Source: Pelotomaculum terephthalicicum JT
Lineage (GTDB): Bacteria; Bacillota; Desulfotomaculia; Desulfotomaculales; Pelotomaculaceae
DNA length: 64,000 bases
NCBI RefSeq assembly: GCF_022410535.1
Contig: NZ_JAKNBL010000002.1
Coordinates: 62,001-126,000 of the forward strand
Reading direction: 5' to 3'
The notes beneath the pieces were generated by a model that worked only from the letters and a program-made list of their open reading frames with translations, was not told the origin of the DNA and searched no databases. Shown here piece by piece: positions 17,480 through 25,974 of the stretch; positions within the stretch are counted from its first letter, which is position 1, and each line of letters opens with the position of its first letter. A program made the position numbers and the translations under genes.

Positions 17480-18715
17480 TTATTTCATTTCCATCCCAAA
17501 GCTCTGGCTGGGACGGTTCAGGCATTGCTCCACCGTCATGCCGTTCTGCGGCTCCAGCATTCCATAGGATGTTTCAGCAACGCCGCGCTGTTCCAAAAGA
17601 TATCGCCCGTAGCCTTCCAGATCGCAGAATTTGTTCAGCCCATAATCGCTTCCCACAGACAGCATCCGTTGGATTTCCTTTTTCGCATACTCTGCGGGAG
17701 AATCAGACAAAAGCTTGAATTCCTCTGTCATGGATGCAAGGTCAAGGGCTTCCTCCAGAGAAAGATCGCCGGGTGCTTCCTCCAGCATCGCCTTGTAGGT
17801 CGGCAGGCGGTTTTCCATTTCAAGCTGCCGGAGCTGCTCTGCCAGCTCATTCACCGGACCGTAGCAGTCGCCCTCCGAGGCATACAGGGCGTCATTTATT
17901 TTTTCGGTGAGGCTTGGCGCCATGCAGTCCTCCGCAGAGAATGCACATTCCTCCGGGGAAGCCACTCCGACAGCATCAACCGCCTGCAAAAGCGTCGCAT
18001 CCCCGGCAGGGAGCTTCAGGTAGACAGCCGCTTCACTGTCCTGTGCAGGGCCGTTAAAATATCCCTTGGTTACACGGAGAAGCACAGTGTAATCCGGCTT
18101 TTCAAGGGAAACCGCATCGCCGCTGTGGTAGTCCGCTGCAATCTCACCGTTCTGCACCACATAGCCATGAGGCGTGAATACGCCACCCTCGCCCTCACGC
18201 ATCTCTCTGCCAATTTTACCAAAGTCCAAATATGCGTAGACTTCATCCGATACCTTTTCCAGTGCCGGTACAAAGTCATTATCCGCATAAAATTTACCGA
18301 GGGACGAATCGTCGTGGGCTTCATAGGCGATCTGGCAGTGCTCGGTGCTGTGTGTCATGTTGATGAGCCGCTCCACCGGAATGGGAGCGTACTGAGTCTG
18401 AACGGCATCCATCATCACCATGCCCTCAAAGCAGTCCAGTTCCCATGCACTCAGGGAAGACAGCCGCTGTGCGAGGTGGTTCAGTTCATGAAGATTGATA
18501 TCGGGCTGGATAAATTGCGGCAGATAGTCCAGCTGGCAGCTTAAAACCTCCGCAGAATAAACGGTGTCCCCGGCGGTTCCCGCTCTTTCCAACGCATCCG
18601 CCAGCTCATAGGGTGTGGCGGGGAGTGCGATTTCTGCCGACGGATTTATACCGGAAGGGTTCCACCGGCTGAGTTCTACTGAAAAATTTTTTTCTTCTCT
18701 GGCGTTAACGCTCAT
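17480..18715 (-). CDS. ArdA-like antirestriction / mobile-element protein
   Basis: A 411-residue acidic protein. The start at 18715 is preceded by AACGGAGGTATCAAG. Segments such as IALPATPYELADALERAG near the N-terminus and LPQFIQPDINLHELNHLAQ resemble the ArdA-like domains widespread in Firmicutes mobile elements. Classic ArdA proteins mimic B-form DNA to block type I restriction enzymes, consistent with the many Asp and Glu residues. The protein is about twice as long as classic ArdA, and the C-terminal half (about 230-411) is unrecognised. Confidence 0.65.
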   Translation of the reverse strand: MSVNAREEKNFSVELSRWNPSGINPSAEIALPATPYELADALERAGTAGDTVYSAEVLSCQLDYLPQFIQPDINLHELNHLAQRLSSLSAWELDCFEGMVMMDAVQTQYAPIPVERLINMTHSTEHCQIAYEAHDDSSLGKFYADNDFVPALEKVSDEVYAYLDFGKIGREMREGEGGVFTPHGYVVQNGEIAADYHSGDAVSLEKPDYTVLLRVTKGYFNGPAQDSEAAVYLKLPAGDATLLQAVDAVGVASPEECAFSAEDCMAPSLTEKINDALYASEGDCYGPVNELAEQLRQLEMENRLPTYKAMLEEAPGDLSLEEALDLASMTEEFKLLSDSPAEYAKKEIQRMLSVGSDYGLNKFCDLEGYGRYLLEQRGVAETSYGMLEPQNGMTVEQCLNRPSQSFGMEMK

Positions 18716-18760
18716 CTTGATACCTCCGTTTGATTGATCACTGCAATGCACATCCGGCGG

Positions 18761-19375
18761 TTACACGAAAACCGCTCCGTCGCACCACTTTTTCATGGCG
18801 TTGTACAGCAGCAGTACCTTGGTTTGATCCGATACCTCCTGCCATTCAGCCGGTTTGAACTGCCGGAGCCCGTATTGCCGTTCCCCTTCAAAATATGCGA
18901 GGATGCCGATGTGGACGGGAACTTTCCCAGCGATTCTGGCGGCAAGGGCTTTCGGCACACAGTAGTAATTTTCGTTCCCATGAAAGTTATGGCCGTTCCT
19001 GCTTTTGAAATCCTGATAGGTGATTTTGACTTCAAAACAGGTGACCATCATCCCAATGCGCCAATTATGGCACCGCAGGACACAGCCCCGGCATTTCTGC
19101 GCATTTTGCTCTGTGCTGCCGTCCCGAAAGCATTTTCCGGGTTCATGTCTATGCTCCGTCAGGTATGGTTCCTTTTTGGAAAACCGCTCCGCATCCAGAA
19201 GCCTGCAGAGATATTCCTCATTCTCGTAATAGTCCTCAAACCGAATGCTGTCTACGATCCCTGACGGCGTCCATACCTCATCCGCCCACCGGAGGGTTCG
19301 CTTTTCGGTATGCAGCTTTGGACGGTAGTGATGGGTCAGCGCCTTAATCCGTTTTGTTAATTCGGTTTCCATCAT
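18761..19375 (-). CDS. Possible PD-(D/E)XK-fold nuclease-like protein
   Basis: A 204-residue protein. The segment VDSIRFEDYYENEE, followed later by CFEVKITYQDF, has the spacing and character of the PD-(D/E)XK nuclease core as in MmcB-type proteins. A cysteine cluster (CFRDGSTEQNAQKCRGCVLRC) between them could bind zinc. The start region overlaps the preceding gene by about 30 bases and has only a weak ribosome binding site, which suggests translational coupling. Activity and role are inference; an element-maintenance or defence role is possible. Confidence 0.55.
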   Translation of the reverse strand: MMETELTKRIKALTHHYRPKLHTEKRTLRWADEVWTPSGIVDSIRFEDYYENEEYLCRLLDAERFSKKEPYLTEHRHEPGKCFRDGSTEQNAQKCRGCVLRCHNWRIGMMVTCFEVKITYQDFKSRNGHNFHGNENYYCVPKALAARIAGKVPVHIGILAYFEGERQYGLRQFKPAEWQEVSDQTKVLLLYNAMKKWCDGAVFV

Positions 19376-19595
19376 TCATCTCGTTTTTCCTGCGTTTTGC
19401 AATTTTTTGCATATCGGTTCTGAGGCAATCTCCCTCCGAGCTATAGCAGAAGAAACCGTGGGATGGGTACGGGCAGCTGCCGCAGCTTTGGAATGGACCG
19501 CGTGGCCGTTCGGCCGGTGGTATTCTGCCTACAGTGGAGAGAGTGTTTGAATCGTAGCAGGCGGTTTGTTTATTTCTTTTATAGCGTACCAACAT
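19344..19595 (-). CDS. Small cysteine-containing protein, first gene of the element block
   Basis: An 83-residue basic protein starting at the ATG at 19595, with GGAAAGGAGTAGCC upstream. It contains the motif CGSCPYPSHGFFCYSSEGDC, a possible four-cysteine metal site. It is the first leftward gene after tRNA-Leu and lies behind a terminator-like hairpin. I recognise no family. The overlap with the next gene supports an operon. Confidence 0.55.
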   Translation of the reverse strand: MLVRYKRNKQTACYDSNTLSTVGRIPPAERPRGPFQSCGSCPYPSHGFFCYSSEGDCLRTDMQKIAKRRKNEMNDGNRINKTD

Positions 19596-19613
19596 GGCTA
19601 CTCCTTTCCAGAA

Positions 19614-19667
19614 AACAAAAAAAGCCGGAAAATAAAGTGCGTTTCCGCACTCCAATTCTCCGGCTTT
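19614..19667 (-). terminator. Terminator-like hairpin in the leader of the element's first gene
   Basis: On the minus strand AAAGCCGG, an inner hairpin (GTGCG, loop, CGCAC) and CCGGCTTT are followed by a run of T residues. The hairpin ends about 10 bases before the ribosome binding site of the gene starting at 19595. It could end a short transcript or attenuate the whole element operon. Confidence 0.7.
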
Positions 19668-19707
19668 CCGATGCTTTCATTTTTAATGTGATTTTGGTGT
19701 ATATATA

Positions 19708-19764
19708 AAAAAGGGCGCTAACTTTATCGGCTTTCAATCAGCCTTAAAAATCAGCGCCCTTTTT
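19708..19764. repeat. Inverted repeat 1 of the junction array
   Basis: Perfect 12-base arms AAAAAGGGCGCT and AGCGCCCTTTTT enclose 33 bases with a smaller inner stem (GGCT, AGCC). It works as a terminator on both strands. The arm motif recurs in the neighbouring repeat at 19794-19842. Confidence 0.8.
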
Positions 19765-19793
19765 GGTTTCAGCTCATTCCTTTGATTGTATTT

Positions 19794-19842
19794 TGAGTGG
19801 CGCCCTTTTTCATTTTCTCTGTGCGAAAAAGGGCGCCACTCA
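19794..19842. repeat. Inverted repeat 2 of the junction array
   Basis: Perfect 17-base arms, TGAGTGGCGCCCTTTTT and its complement, are separated by 15 bases. The GGCGCCC core is shared with repeat 1 but the A and T runs point the other way round. It could be a bidirectional terminator or a recombinase or accessory-protein site at the element end. Confidence 0.8.
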
Positions 19843-19911
19843 TGAATGTTCTTACTTGTAGGTTTGAGTCCTGTCTGAGTGAAGCTTTTACCCTAATAAA
19901 TCTACGAGAAA

Positions 19912-19941
19912 AGGGCTTCCACTTTTCATCGTGGAAGCCCT
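19912..19941 (-). terminator. Hairpin downstream of tRNA-Leu
   Basis: Arms AGGGCTTCCAC and GTGGAAGCCCT enclose eight bases; on the minus strand a TTTT run follows. This is the first strong hairpin after tRNA-Leu in its direction of transcription, so it is the likely tRNA terminator, or element sequence that took over that job. Confidence 0.7.
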
Positions 19942-19998
19942 CGAAAGGCTTGGATTTACTGGCTTTGTAAGCAATAAATCTTTTTTGCCTTTTGTTTT

Positions 19999-20084
19999 TG
20001 GTGCGGGCGGCGGGAGTTGAACCCGCACGAGGTTGCCCCCACTGGATCCTAAGTCCAGCGCGTCTGCCATTCCGCCACGCCCGC
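19999..20084 (-). tRNA. tRNA-Leu (anticodon UAG)
   Basis: The minus strand reads GCGGGCGTGGCGGAATGGCA at the 5' end, with anticodon loop CTTAGGA, a long variable arm, a T arm GCGGGTTCAACTCCCGC, acceptor pairing GCGGGCG with CGCCCGC, and an encoded CCA (19999-20001). Its 3' end faces the mobile-element block, the usual orientation for integration into a tRNA 3' end. Confidence 0.96.
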
Positions 20085-20162
20085 TTGTAATTACATATAT
20101 ATATATAGATATATACAGAATTTTTTATTTCAAAAGTACGGGTTCAAAAGAGTTGCTAATCT

Positions 20163-20192
20163 AGTTTACTACACTGGATTTTTTTCTGTCAA
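20163..20192 (-). promoter_or_regulatory. Sigma-A-type promoter for tRNA-Leu
   Basis: On the minus strand TTGACA (20187-20192) and TAAACT (20163-20168) are separated by 18 bases. The expected start is about 70 bases upstream of the tRNA, in an AT-rich stretch containing an alternating AT run (about 20093-20116). Confidence 0.75.
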
Positions 20193-20649
20193 GGTATACC
20201 AACACATACCATTTAGCAATAGATAAAAGAGAAGTGACAATTAATACTGAAAAGAGTCAAAATATTTTTAATTATCCCCTTTTTTAGAACAACTGCTGAA
20301 GGATAATTGGTATTTTTGTCGAAGTAATTTTTAGGAAATAAATATTGCCGTATTCTTCCATGGGTATCCTTTAATATTTGTTGAAGCGTATACCTGCGGC
20401 AGATGATTGTTATGGTTTCTATGCAGCAATAAAGCGGGATAACAGGCTGGAATAATTGATATGTGAGTGAGCGAGGATGGCATCTGTTCTTAATTTGAAG
20501 GAAGGTGACAGCACACCTAAGTAGAGAATTATATAAGGTGTTGTTATGATGTAGAGTCCATCGGTACGAGCCGGTAAACACAAATCTGTGCTCTGGATTG
20601 TTATAGCTTAATAATGATTCCATGATATTGAGATAGGAGGATAAACTAT
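20193..20649. other. Non-coding region upstream of the chemoreceptor genes
   Basis: About 450 bases without a convincing gene. The stretch 20500-20640 has small hairpins (for example AGGTG paired with CACCT) and may be the 5' leader of the soluble chemoreceptor, which is preceded by ATAGGAGGATAAACTAT. I could not match it to a known riboswitch. Confidence 0.5.
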
Positions 20650-21579
20650 ATGCTGTGGAATAAACCTCAGAAAAAGCTTGATAATTATCTTGCTAAAGAC
20701 GGACAACCCGCTGTGGTGCCACCATCAACCGCATCAGACGAAATTCCGGGGTCTGCAAAAAAAGATAGCATTATTGATTTAGTAGTTAAGCTTGCTCCGA
20801 TTATCCAGGAGATGGTTCCGATGGACTGTACGATTGGTGTGTCGGACAGGGAAAAGTTTATTTATTACCTGCCCGGCCAGGAGATTAACTTTGGGTCGAA
20901 GCCTGGAGACGCGATTCCTAAAGGCAGTGGATTGTATGGCGCCGTCAGTACCGGAAGAACCATTGACACAGTGGTGCCCAAGGAAGCTTATGGCGTGTCT
21001 TTCAAGTCAAGAGGGCTGCCGTTGAAAGACGACAGCGGGCAGGTTGCTGGGGCGGTCGCTTTTGGTTTGAGTCTTAAAAACCAGGAGACATTAATTGAGG
21101 TGGCGCAGAATGTCGCGTCTTCAACGCAGCAAACTTCCGCTACTGTTGAAGAACTTGCTTCATCCGCCCAGCAGTTGGCCGGCAGTCAGGAAGTTCTCGA
21201 AAACCTGGGTAAGGAGGTGTTGGAGCAGGTTAAGAAAACAGATGTGATTCTTGGATTTATTCACGAGGTGGCTGACACATCAAATCTGCTGGGGCTTAAC
21301 GCGGCAATAGAGGCGGCAAGGGCTGGAGATCATGGGAGGGGGTTTTCGGTTGTAGCTGAGGAAATCCGCAAGCTTTCAATAAAAAGTGCGCAGGCCGTCA
21401 AGGAAATTAGAGATATCCTTGCCATCATAAATGATAAAGTGCTGGTAATGTCAGAAAAAGTTGTCGAAGCGGCAGCCTTGAGCGAGGAGCAGGCAGCGGC
21501 TACCGAGGAAATATCCGCGGCCATGCAGGAACTGGCTTCTTCAGCCGGAAAACTTGAGGAAGTTGCTTCGGTAATATAA
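20650..21579 (+). CDS. Soluble methyl-accepting chemotaxis protein (YfmS-like)
   Basis: A 309-residue cytoplasmic chemoreceptor without membrane segments. The N-terminal sensor domain (about 38-155) includes [19 protein letters not shown] and a GLSLK end, resembling the sensor of Bacillus subtilis YfmS as I recall it. The C-terminal half (about 160-309) is an MCP signalling domain with the conserved hairpin tip ([20 protein letters not shown]). The ATG at 20650 follows AGGAGG. It is followed after about 50 bases by a membrane chemoreceptor, suggesting a joint unit signalling to CheA/CheW. The ligand is unknown. Confidence 0.85.
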   Translation: MLWNKPQKKLDNYLAKDGQPAVVPPSTASDEIPGSAKKDSIIDLVVKLAPIIQEMVPMDCTIGVSDREKFIYYLPGQEINFGSKPGDAIPKGSGLYGAVSTGRTIDTVVPKEAYGVSFKSRGLPLKDDSGQVAGAVAFGLSLKNQETLIEVAQNVASSTQQTSATVEELASSAQQLAGSQEVLENLGKEVLEQVKKTDVILGFIHEVADTSNLLGLNAAIEAARAGDHGRGFSVVAEEIRKLSIKSAQAVKEIRDILAIINDKVLVMSEKVVEAAALSEEQAAATEEISAAMQELASSAGKLEEVASVI

Positions 21580-21632
21580 ATAAATATAAATAATTAAATG
21601 ACCCCGGGAGAGGTATGGGGGAGGGGATATAG

Positions 21633-23192
21633 TTGAATCTTGGGATTAAAGGTAAAATATTTCTTTTAATAATTCTATTCGGTGCTTTTATGCTTGGGAT
21701 AGTCATATTTGGTTCCATCTCAATGACTAGCATTGACAAAAATTATTCAAATCTCCTGGAAAAAGATGTTAAGGTTGCCCAATCAACTTTGGCACTGCAA
21801 GGTCATCTATATAAGGTGGGATATACTGTACGCGGATACTTTATTGAACCGAGTGACAACAATCTAAACCATTACCGGGAAGCTGTCAATGAATTAAAGG
21901 AGCAGCTGGCGTTTCATAACAACAATAATCTTGTTAGTAACAAGGAAGCCTGGGCACAATTCGAAAACGGCATAAACAATTATGTGAGCTTAGCTGACGG
22001 CATTGTTGCTTCGGTTCAGCGGGGAGTGACGCTTCAACAGCTCAGACCGCAAATTGCCGAGGCTGGTACTGTTATGGCGGATTTGGAAGGAATTATCCAA
22101 AATTCTGTTAACTCGTATAATAGTAACATCAATACCCGGAGCCAGGAACTGGACCGTGAAGCCGGCAGGACCGTGGTTACTTCATACGTGGTAGGCACTA
22201 TTGTAGCCTTTATTATGCTGGGTCTCGGTTATTGGTTTGCCACCGGCATTGCCAGACCGATCGTATCTTTAGTCAAGACGGCGGGTGTTGCTTCGTCCGG
22301 TGATTTAACAGTGCAGATCACGGCCGGTTCTAAAGATGAGGTGGGCACGCTGGCCGGGGCTTTTGGTGACATGGTTGGCAATATGCGCTTAATGGTGCAG
22401 CAGATAAACGAAAAATCCGATATGGTTGCCGATTCAGCCCAGCAATTGACGCTTAACGCGCAGCAAACGGCGGCCGGCGCCAGCGAGACCGCTGCCGCCG
22501 CGGGTGAAATTGCCACTACCATTGAACAGGTTTCGACCAGTATTCAGGAAATTTCGGAGGCATCGCAGTCTGTAACCGAGCAGGCCAACGCGGGTAACAG
22601 GGATATTATCAATGTTAGTGAGCAAATGAGGAATATTGCCAAATCGTCTGAAGATGTTTCCAAAGTGATAAACGACTTGAGCAAAAAATCACAGGAGATA
22701 AATCATATTGTCGGTTTGATTACAACCATTGCCGATCAAACCAACTTGCTGGCCCTTAACGCGGCTATTGAAGCGGCCCGGGCGGGCGAACAGGGCATGG
22801 GATTTGCCGTCGTGGCTGAGGAAGTGAGAAAGTTAGCCGAACAGTCTGCCGATGCTACTAAAGAGATAAACAATCTGGTTAACGCCATTCAGGTTGAATC
22901 ACGGAAAGCGGTTGAGGAGACGGAAGAGAGTGTCAAAGTGGTTGAGTCGGGCACTAAGATAGTCCAGGGTGTAGGTGAAGGATTCAAGACTATTATTGAA
23001 GCAATACAGGGTTTGACAGAGCAAATCCAGGATGTTGCCGCTGCGGCGGAACAGGTATCGGCGGGAGTACAAAATGTAGCGGCATCCACCGAAGAACAAA
23101 CCGCTGTCATGGAAGAGGTTTCGGCTTCTACTGAGACCCTGTCCAAGCTGTCCGGAGAACTGGATGAATTAGTAGGCAAGTTTAAAGTTTAA
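21633..23192 (+). CDS. Transmembrane methyl-accepting chemotaxis protein
   Basis: A 519-residue chemoreceptor. A first membrane helix lies at about residues 8-29, an extracellular four-helix-bundle-like sensor at about 35-180, a second helix at about 182-205 ([18 protein letters not shown]), then a HAMP domain and a long MCP signalling domain with the tip [21 protein letters not shown]. The start is TTG, preceded by the purine-rich GGGGAGGGGATATAG. The final helix ends in [10 protein letters not shown], without a CheR-tethering pentapeptide. The gene ends before a terminator hairpin that separates it from two tRNA genes on the other strand. Confidence 0.92.
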   Translation: MNLGIKGKIFLLIILFGAFMLGIVIFGSISMTSIDKNYSNLLEKDVKVAQSTLALQGHLYKVGYTVRGYFIEPSDNNLNHYREAVNELKEQLAFHNNNNLVSNKEAWAQFENGINNYVSLADGIVASVQRGVTLQQLRPQIAEAGTVMADLEGIIQNSVNSYNSNINTRSQELDREAGRTVVTSYVVGTIVAFIMLGLGYWFATGIARPIVSLVKTAGVASSGDLTVQITAGSKDEVGTLAGAFGDMVGNMRLMVQQINEKSDMVADSAQQLTLNAQQTAAGASETAAAAGEIATTIEQVSTSIQEISEASQSVTEQANAGNRDIINVSEQMRNIAKSSEDVSKVINDLSKKSQEINHIVGLITTIADQTNLLALNAAIEAARAGEQGMGFAVVAEEVRKLAEQSADATKEINNLVNAIQVESRKAVEETEESVKVVESGTKIVQGVGEGFKTIIEAIQGLTEQIQDVAAAAEQVSAGVQNVAASTEEQTAVMEEVSASTETLSKLSGELDELVGKFKV

Positions 23193-23225
23193 TTGATGAG
23201 CATGATAAAAATGATTTAAACAGTA

Positions 23226-23266
23226 ATCCCGTATCACTTTGATAATGATACGGGATCTCTTTTTAA
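23226..23266 (+). terminator. Terminator between the chemoreceptor and the tRNA genes
   Basis: Arms ATCCCGTATCA and TGATACGGGAT enclose a nine-base loop and are followed by CTCTTTTT on the plus strand. It ends the chemoreceptor transcript and may also stop the convergent tRNA transcript. The stem sequence resembles the terminator at 50273-50313. Confidence 0.85.
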
Positions 23267-23298
23267 AATCATTGTGTGCTTGTTCCAGAACCTTAATA

Positions 23299-23374
23299 TG
23301 GCTGGGGCGGCTGGATTCGAACCAACGAAATGCCGGTGCCAAAGACCGGTGCCTTACCGCTTGGCGACGCCCCA
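23299..23374 (-). tRNA. tRNA-Gln (anticodon UUG)
   Basis: The minus strand begins TGGGGCGTCGCCAAGCGG, has the anticodon loop CTTTGGC, a T arm GTTGGTTCGAATCCAGC and acceptor pairing TGGGGCG with CGCCCCA. CCA is encoded at 23299-23301. It is co-transcribed with tRNA-His, 11 bases upstream in the direction of transcription. Confidence 0.96.
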
Positions 23375-23385
23375 GTAATAATGAG

Positions 23386-23463
23386 TGGGGTGGGTAATGG
23401 GACTCGAACCCACGACCCCCAGAGCCACAATCTGGTGCTCTATCCATCTGAGCTATACCCACC
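23386..23463 (-). tRNA. tRNA-His (anticodon GUG)
   Basis: The minus strand has acceptor GTGGGTA pairing with TACCCAC, the extra 5' G (complement of 23463) opposite discriminator C that marks tRNA-His, and anticodon loop TTGTGGC. CCA is encoded at 23386-23388. It is the first gene of the His-Gln tRNA unit. Confidence 0.96.
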
Positions 23464-23513
23464 ACGTTGCCAATATGATGCTGTCAAAGTTTCCCCAAAT
23501 ATCCGCAAAAGTT

Positions 23514-23542
23514 ATGTTAACAAATAATAATGGCATTGTCAA
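23514..23542 (-). promoter_or_regulatory. Sigma-A-type promoter for tRNA-His and tRNA-Gln
   Basis: On the minus strand TTGACA (23537-23542) and TAACAT (23514-23519) are separated by 17 bases, about 50 bases upstream of tRNA-His. This is a near-consensus promoter, as expected for a tRNA operon. Confidence 0.85.
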
Positions 23543-23651
23543 GAAAAAACCATTTGATTATTTGAGCGGATGTTTATATTATTACATTAAATTAATATAG
23601 ATGCAAATGGTTTTGGGTAAAGTCAATATTTAAAGAAATTCTTTTTACCAG

Positions 23652-23680
23652 TTGATAATTTTCACCGGTGCGGATATAAT
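23652..23680 (+). promoter_or_regulatory. Near-consensus promoter upstream of an unassigned RNA
   Basis: TTGATA (23652-23657) and a perfect TATAAT (23675-23680) are separated by exactly 17 bases. Transcription should start near 23687. No reading frame follows directly; instead a structured region ends in a terminator. Confidence 0.85.
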
Positions 23681-23686
23681 TGAAAA

Positions 23687-23817
23687 GTAATATAATACCG
23701 CCTTGCGACGGTAGTATTGCAGCGTTTGGTTCTTGTCAGCGGCGCGGCAGGCGGGTGAGCCCCACCGGTAATAAGAAAATGATTGGTGCCAGGGCTTTTG
23801 TATGCCTTGGTTTTTTA
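23687..23817 (+). ncRNA. Unassigned structured RNA (small RNA or tig leader)
   Basis: A strong promoter and an intrinsic terminator define a transcript of about 130 nt without a coding frame. A 5' hairpin (AATACCG near 23693 with CGGTAGTATT) is followed by a GC-rich core (about 23736-23770), an outer TTCTT/AAGAA pairing, and then the terminator. It has none of the signature motifs of SRP RNA, tmRNA, a T-box or the common riboswitches that I checked by eye. tig starts 190 bases further on, so it could also be an attenuated leader for the tig-clpP-clpX unit. Confidence 0.6.
23789..23816 (+). terminator. Intrinsic terminator of the unassigned RNA
   Basis: CCAGGGC and GCCTTGG form a seven-pair stem with one G-U pair, followed by six T residues (23811-23816). 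Confidence 0.85.
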
Positions 23818-24006
23818 GTTGTATTTTAAGGAAAGAGTTTTGAAGGAAAGAATATGGTAATTGTAGAATAATTTATTAAAGCGGTTAGAATATTATTACA
23901 GGTATTTTATGGTATTCATAATCAACGGAGAGGGTGTGACTTTTCTATACAGCAATTGTCTAAGTAAATTACTAGAATGCAATCAAACTTTTAAGGAGGA
24001 GCATAC

Positions 24007-25323
24007 ATGAAAGCTAACGCGGAAAGGATAGAAAAGAACACAGTTCTCCTTGAGGTAGAGGTGGATGCCGAACTATTCTCACAGGCAGTAAACAAAGCCT
24101 ACCGCAATATAGTGAAAAAAGTTAACATACCGGGTTTCCGCAAGGGTAAAACTCCGCGGCATATTCTTGAGCGTTATATTGGTAAAGAAACTCTTTATGA
24201 AGAAGCAGTGGAAGCCTTGGTGCCCGAAGCTTATCTTGACGCGGTAAAGGATACCGGTATTGAACCTGTTGCTCAGCCTCAAGTTGAGATTGTGCAGGCT
24301 GAAGAGGGCAAGCCGGTGGTGTTTAAGGCCACTGTAATGGTAAAACCGGAAGTAGAACTGGGCCAGTATAAGGACTTGGAAGCAGTTAAACAGTCCTATG
24401 AAATTAAAGAAGAAGATGTGCAGAAAGAACTTGACCGGCTGCAGAACAGCCATGCCAAGCTGCTGACTTTGGAAGAAGGCGCTGTGGCGAAAGATGACAT
24501 AGCGGTAATTGACTTTCTTGGAAAAGTGAACGGTGAGCCCTTCAAAGGAGGAGAAGGCAAAGACTATTCCCTGGAAATTGGTTCCGGTTCCTTTATTGAA
24601 GGATTTGAAGAGCAAGTAATAGGCATGACTATTAATGAGACCAAGGATATCCAGGTGACTTTCCCCGAACAATACCAGGCGGAAGAATTAGCCGGTAAGG
24701 AAGCCACTTTTACCGTAACAGTGAAAGAAATAAAAAGAAAAGAACTGGCGCCTTTGGATGATGAGTTTGCCAAAGATGTCAGTGAATTTGATACTCTTCA
24801 GGAATTAAAGGATGATATTAAGAATAAATTAATACAAGCTGCTGAAAGCAGGGCAAAATTCACGCTCCGGCGGGAACTGCTCAATAAAGCTGTCGACAAC
24901 GCTGTTACCGAAATTCCGGACAGTATGATTGAACAGCAAACCAAAGAAATGCTTGCCAATATGAGTAACAACTTTGCCAGACAGGGTCTTTCGATGGAGG
25001 ATTATCTCAGTTATTCCAAGTCATCTATGGATAAGATAAGAGAAGATATGCGTCCGGAGGCTGAACGGAGCGTTAAAACTTCTCTGGTGATGGAAACTAT
25101 TAGTAAAGCTGAAGGTATTACGGCCACTGAGGAGGAAATACAAGTGGAGATTGAAAAAATCGCTTCAGCATACCGTCAGGATCCCGAAGAATTTCGTAAG
25201 GCTCTTGAAAGTGAAGGCAGCTTTGATTTTATTAAAGATAATATAATAAAAGAAAAAACATTTCAATTCTTGGTCGATAATGCGAAGATAATTGAGGACA
25301 CGAACGTGCAGGAGGCGGAATAG
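24007..25323 (+). CDS. tig: Trigger factor, ribosome-associated chaperone and prolyl isomerase
   Basis: A 438-residue trigger factor, close to the usual length. The ribosome-binding N-terminal domain carries the signature [17 protein letters not shown] (about residues 40-56). The FKBP-type PPIase domain follows (about 150-245, with [17 protein letters not shown] and [16 protein letters not shown]), then the helical substrate-cradle domain. It binds ribosomal protein L23 and shields nascent chains. The ATG at 24007 is preceded by TTAAGGAGGAGCATAC. It heads the tig-clpP-clpX cluster conserved in Firmicutes. Confidence 0.97.
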   Translation: MKANAERIEKNTVLLEVEVDAELFSQAVNKAYRNIVKKVNIPGFRKGKTPRHILERYIGKETLYEEAVEALVPEAYLDAVKDTGIEPVAQPQVEIVQAEEGKPVVFKATVMVKPEVELGQYKDLEAVKQSYEIKEEDVQKELDRLQNSHAKLLTLEEGAVAKDDIAVIDFLGKVNGEPFKGGEGKDYSLEIGSGSFIEGFEEQVIGMTINETKDIQVTFPEQYQAEELAGKEATFTVTVKEIKRKELAPLDDEFAKDVSEFDTLQELKDDIKNKLIQAAESRAKFTLRRELLNKAVDNAVTEIPDSMIEQQTKEMLANMSNNFARQGLSMEDYLSYSKSSMDKIREDMRPEAERSVKTSLVMETISKAEGITATEEEIQVEIEKIASAYRQDPEEFRKALESEGSFDFIKDNIIKEKTFQFLVDNAKIIEDTNVQEAE

Positions 25324-25370
25324 TAATAGAGGAAGCAAAGCAAACAGGTTGTTGGGAGGAAAAGATTAAG

Positions 25371-25961
25371 ATGAATCTGGTGCCTATTGTTGTAGAACAA
25401 ACTAATCGCGGGGAAAGGTCATATGATATTTATTCCCGGCTGTTAAAGGATCGCATCATTTTTATCGGCGGGCCGATAGATGATTACGTTGCCAATCTGG
25501 TGATTGCTCAGTTCCTGTTCCTTGAGGCGGAAGATCCGGAAAAAGATATTCATCTTTATATTAACTCTCCGGGGGGAGTGGTTACTGCCGGGATGGCCAT
25601 TTACGATACCATGCAGTACGTTCGTCCGCCCGTTTCAACCATTTGCCTGGGCCAGGCCGCCAGCATGGGGTCGTTTCTTTTGGCCGCTGGAGAGAAAGGT
25701 AAGCGTTACGCCCTTCCTTACGCCAGGATCATGATTCACCAGCCGCTGGGCGGGGTCCAGGGTCAGGCGACAGATATTGATATTCACGCCAAAGAAATTT
25801 TGCGGACAAAGGATATTTTAAATGAAATCCTCTCCAGACATACGGGCCAGCCTTTAGATAAAATAGCCAGGGATACCGAACGGGACTTCTTTATGTCGGC
25901 ACAGCATGCTAAAGAATATGGTATTATTGACGAGGTGTTCGATGTCAGGAAGCAAAGGTAA
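25371..25961 (+). CDS. clpP: ATP-dependent Clp protease proteolytic subunit
   Basis: A 196-residue serine protease that forms the 14-subunit Clp chamber. The catalytic serine sits in [11 protein letters not shown] (about residue 98) and the histidine in [11 protein letters not shown] (about 123); the aspartate is expected near residue 172 (around RDTERDFFM). GGGAGGAAAAGATTAAG precedes the ATG at 25371. The gene sits 47 bases after tig and 13 bases before clpX, whose product is the unfoldase partner. I see no CtsR or CIRCE operator upstream. Confidence 0.97.
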   Translation: MNLVPIVVEQTNRGERSYDIYSRLLKDRIIFIGGPIDDYVANLVIAQFLFLEAEDPEKDIHLYINSPGGVVTAGMAIYDTMQYVRPPVSTICLGQAASMGSFLLAAGEKGKRYALPYARIMIHQPLGGVQGQATDIDIHAKEILRTKDILNEILSRHTGQPLDKIARDTERDFFMSAQHAKEYGIIDEVFDVRKQR

Positions 25962-25974
25962 AAGAGGTGGAAAT

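Noticed and set aside
19600-19760. An attachment-site repeat or integrase gene next to tRNA-Leu
   Set aside because: No second copy of the tRNA 3' end and no recombinase frame is visible in the window; the integration model remains an inference.
20213-20623. A 136-codon minus-strand frame upstream of the chemoreceptor
   Set aside because: Composition is random-looking, no ribosome binding site, and it overlaps the probable leader of the chemoreceptor gene.
20500-20640. A second c-di-GMP riboswitch before the chemoreceptor gene
   Set aside because: The GEMM core motifs (GGGCAAACC, CGCAAAGCC) are missing; only small hairpins are seen.
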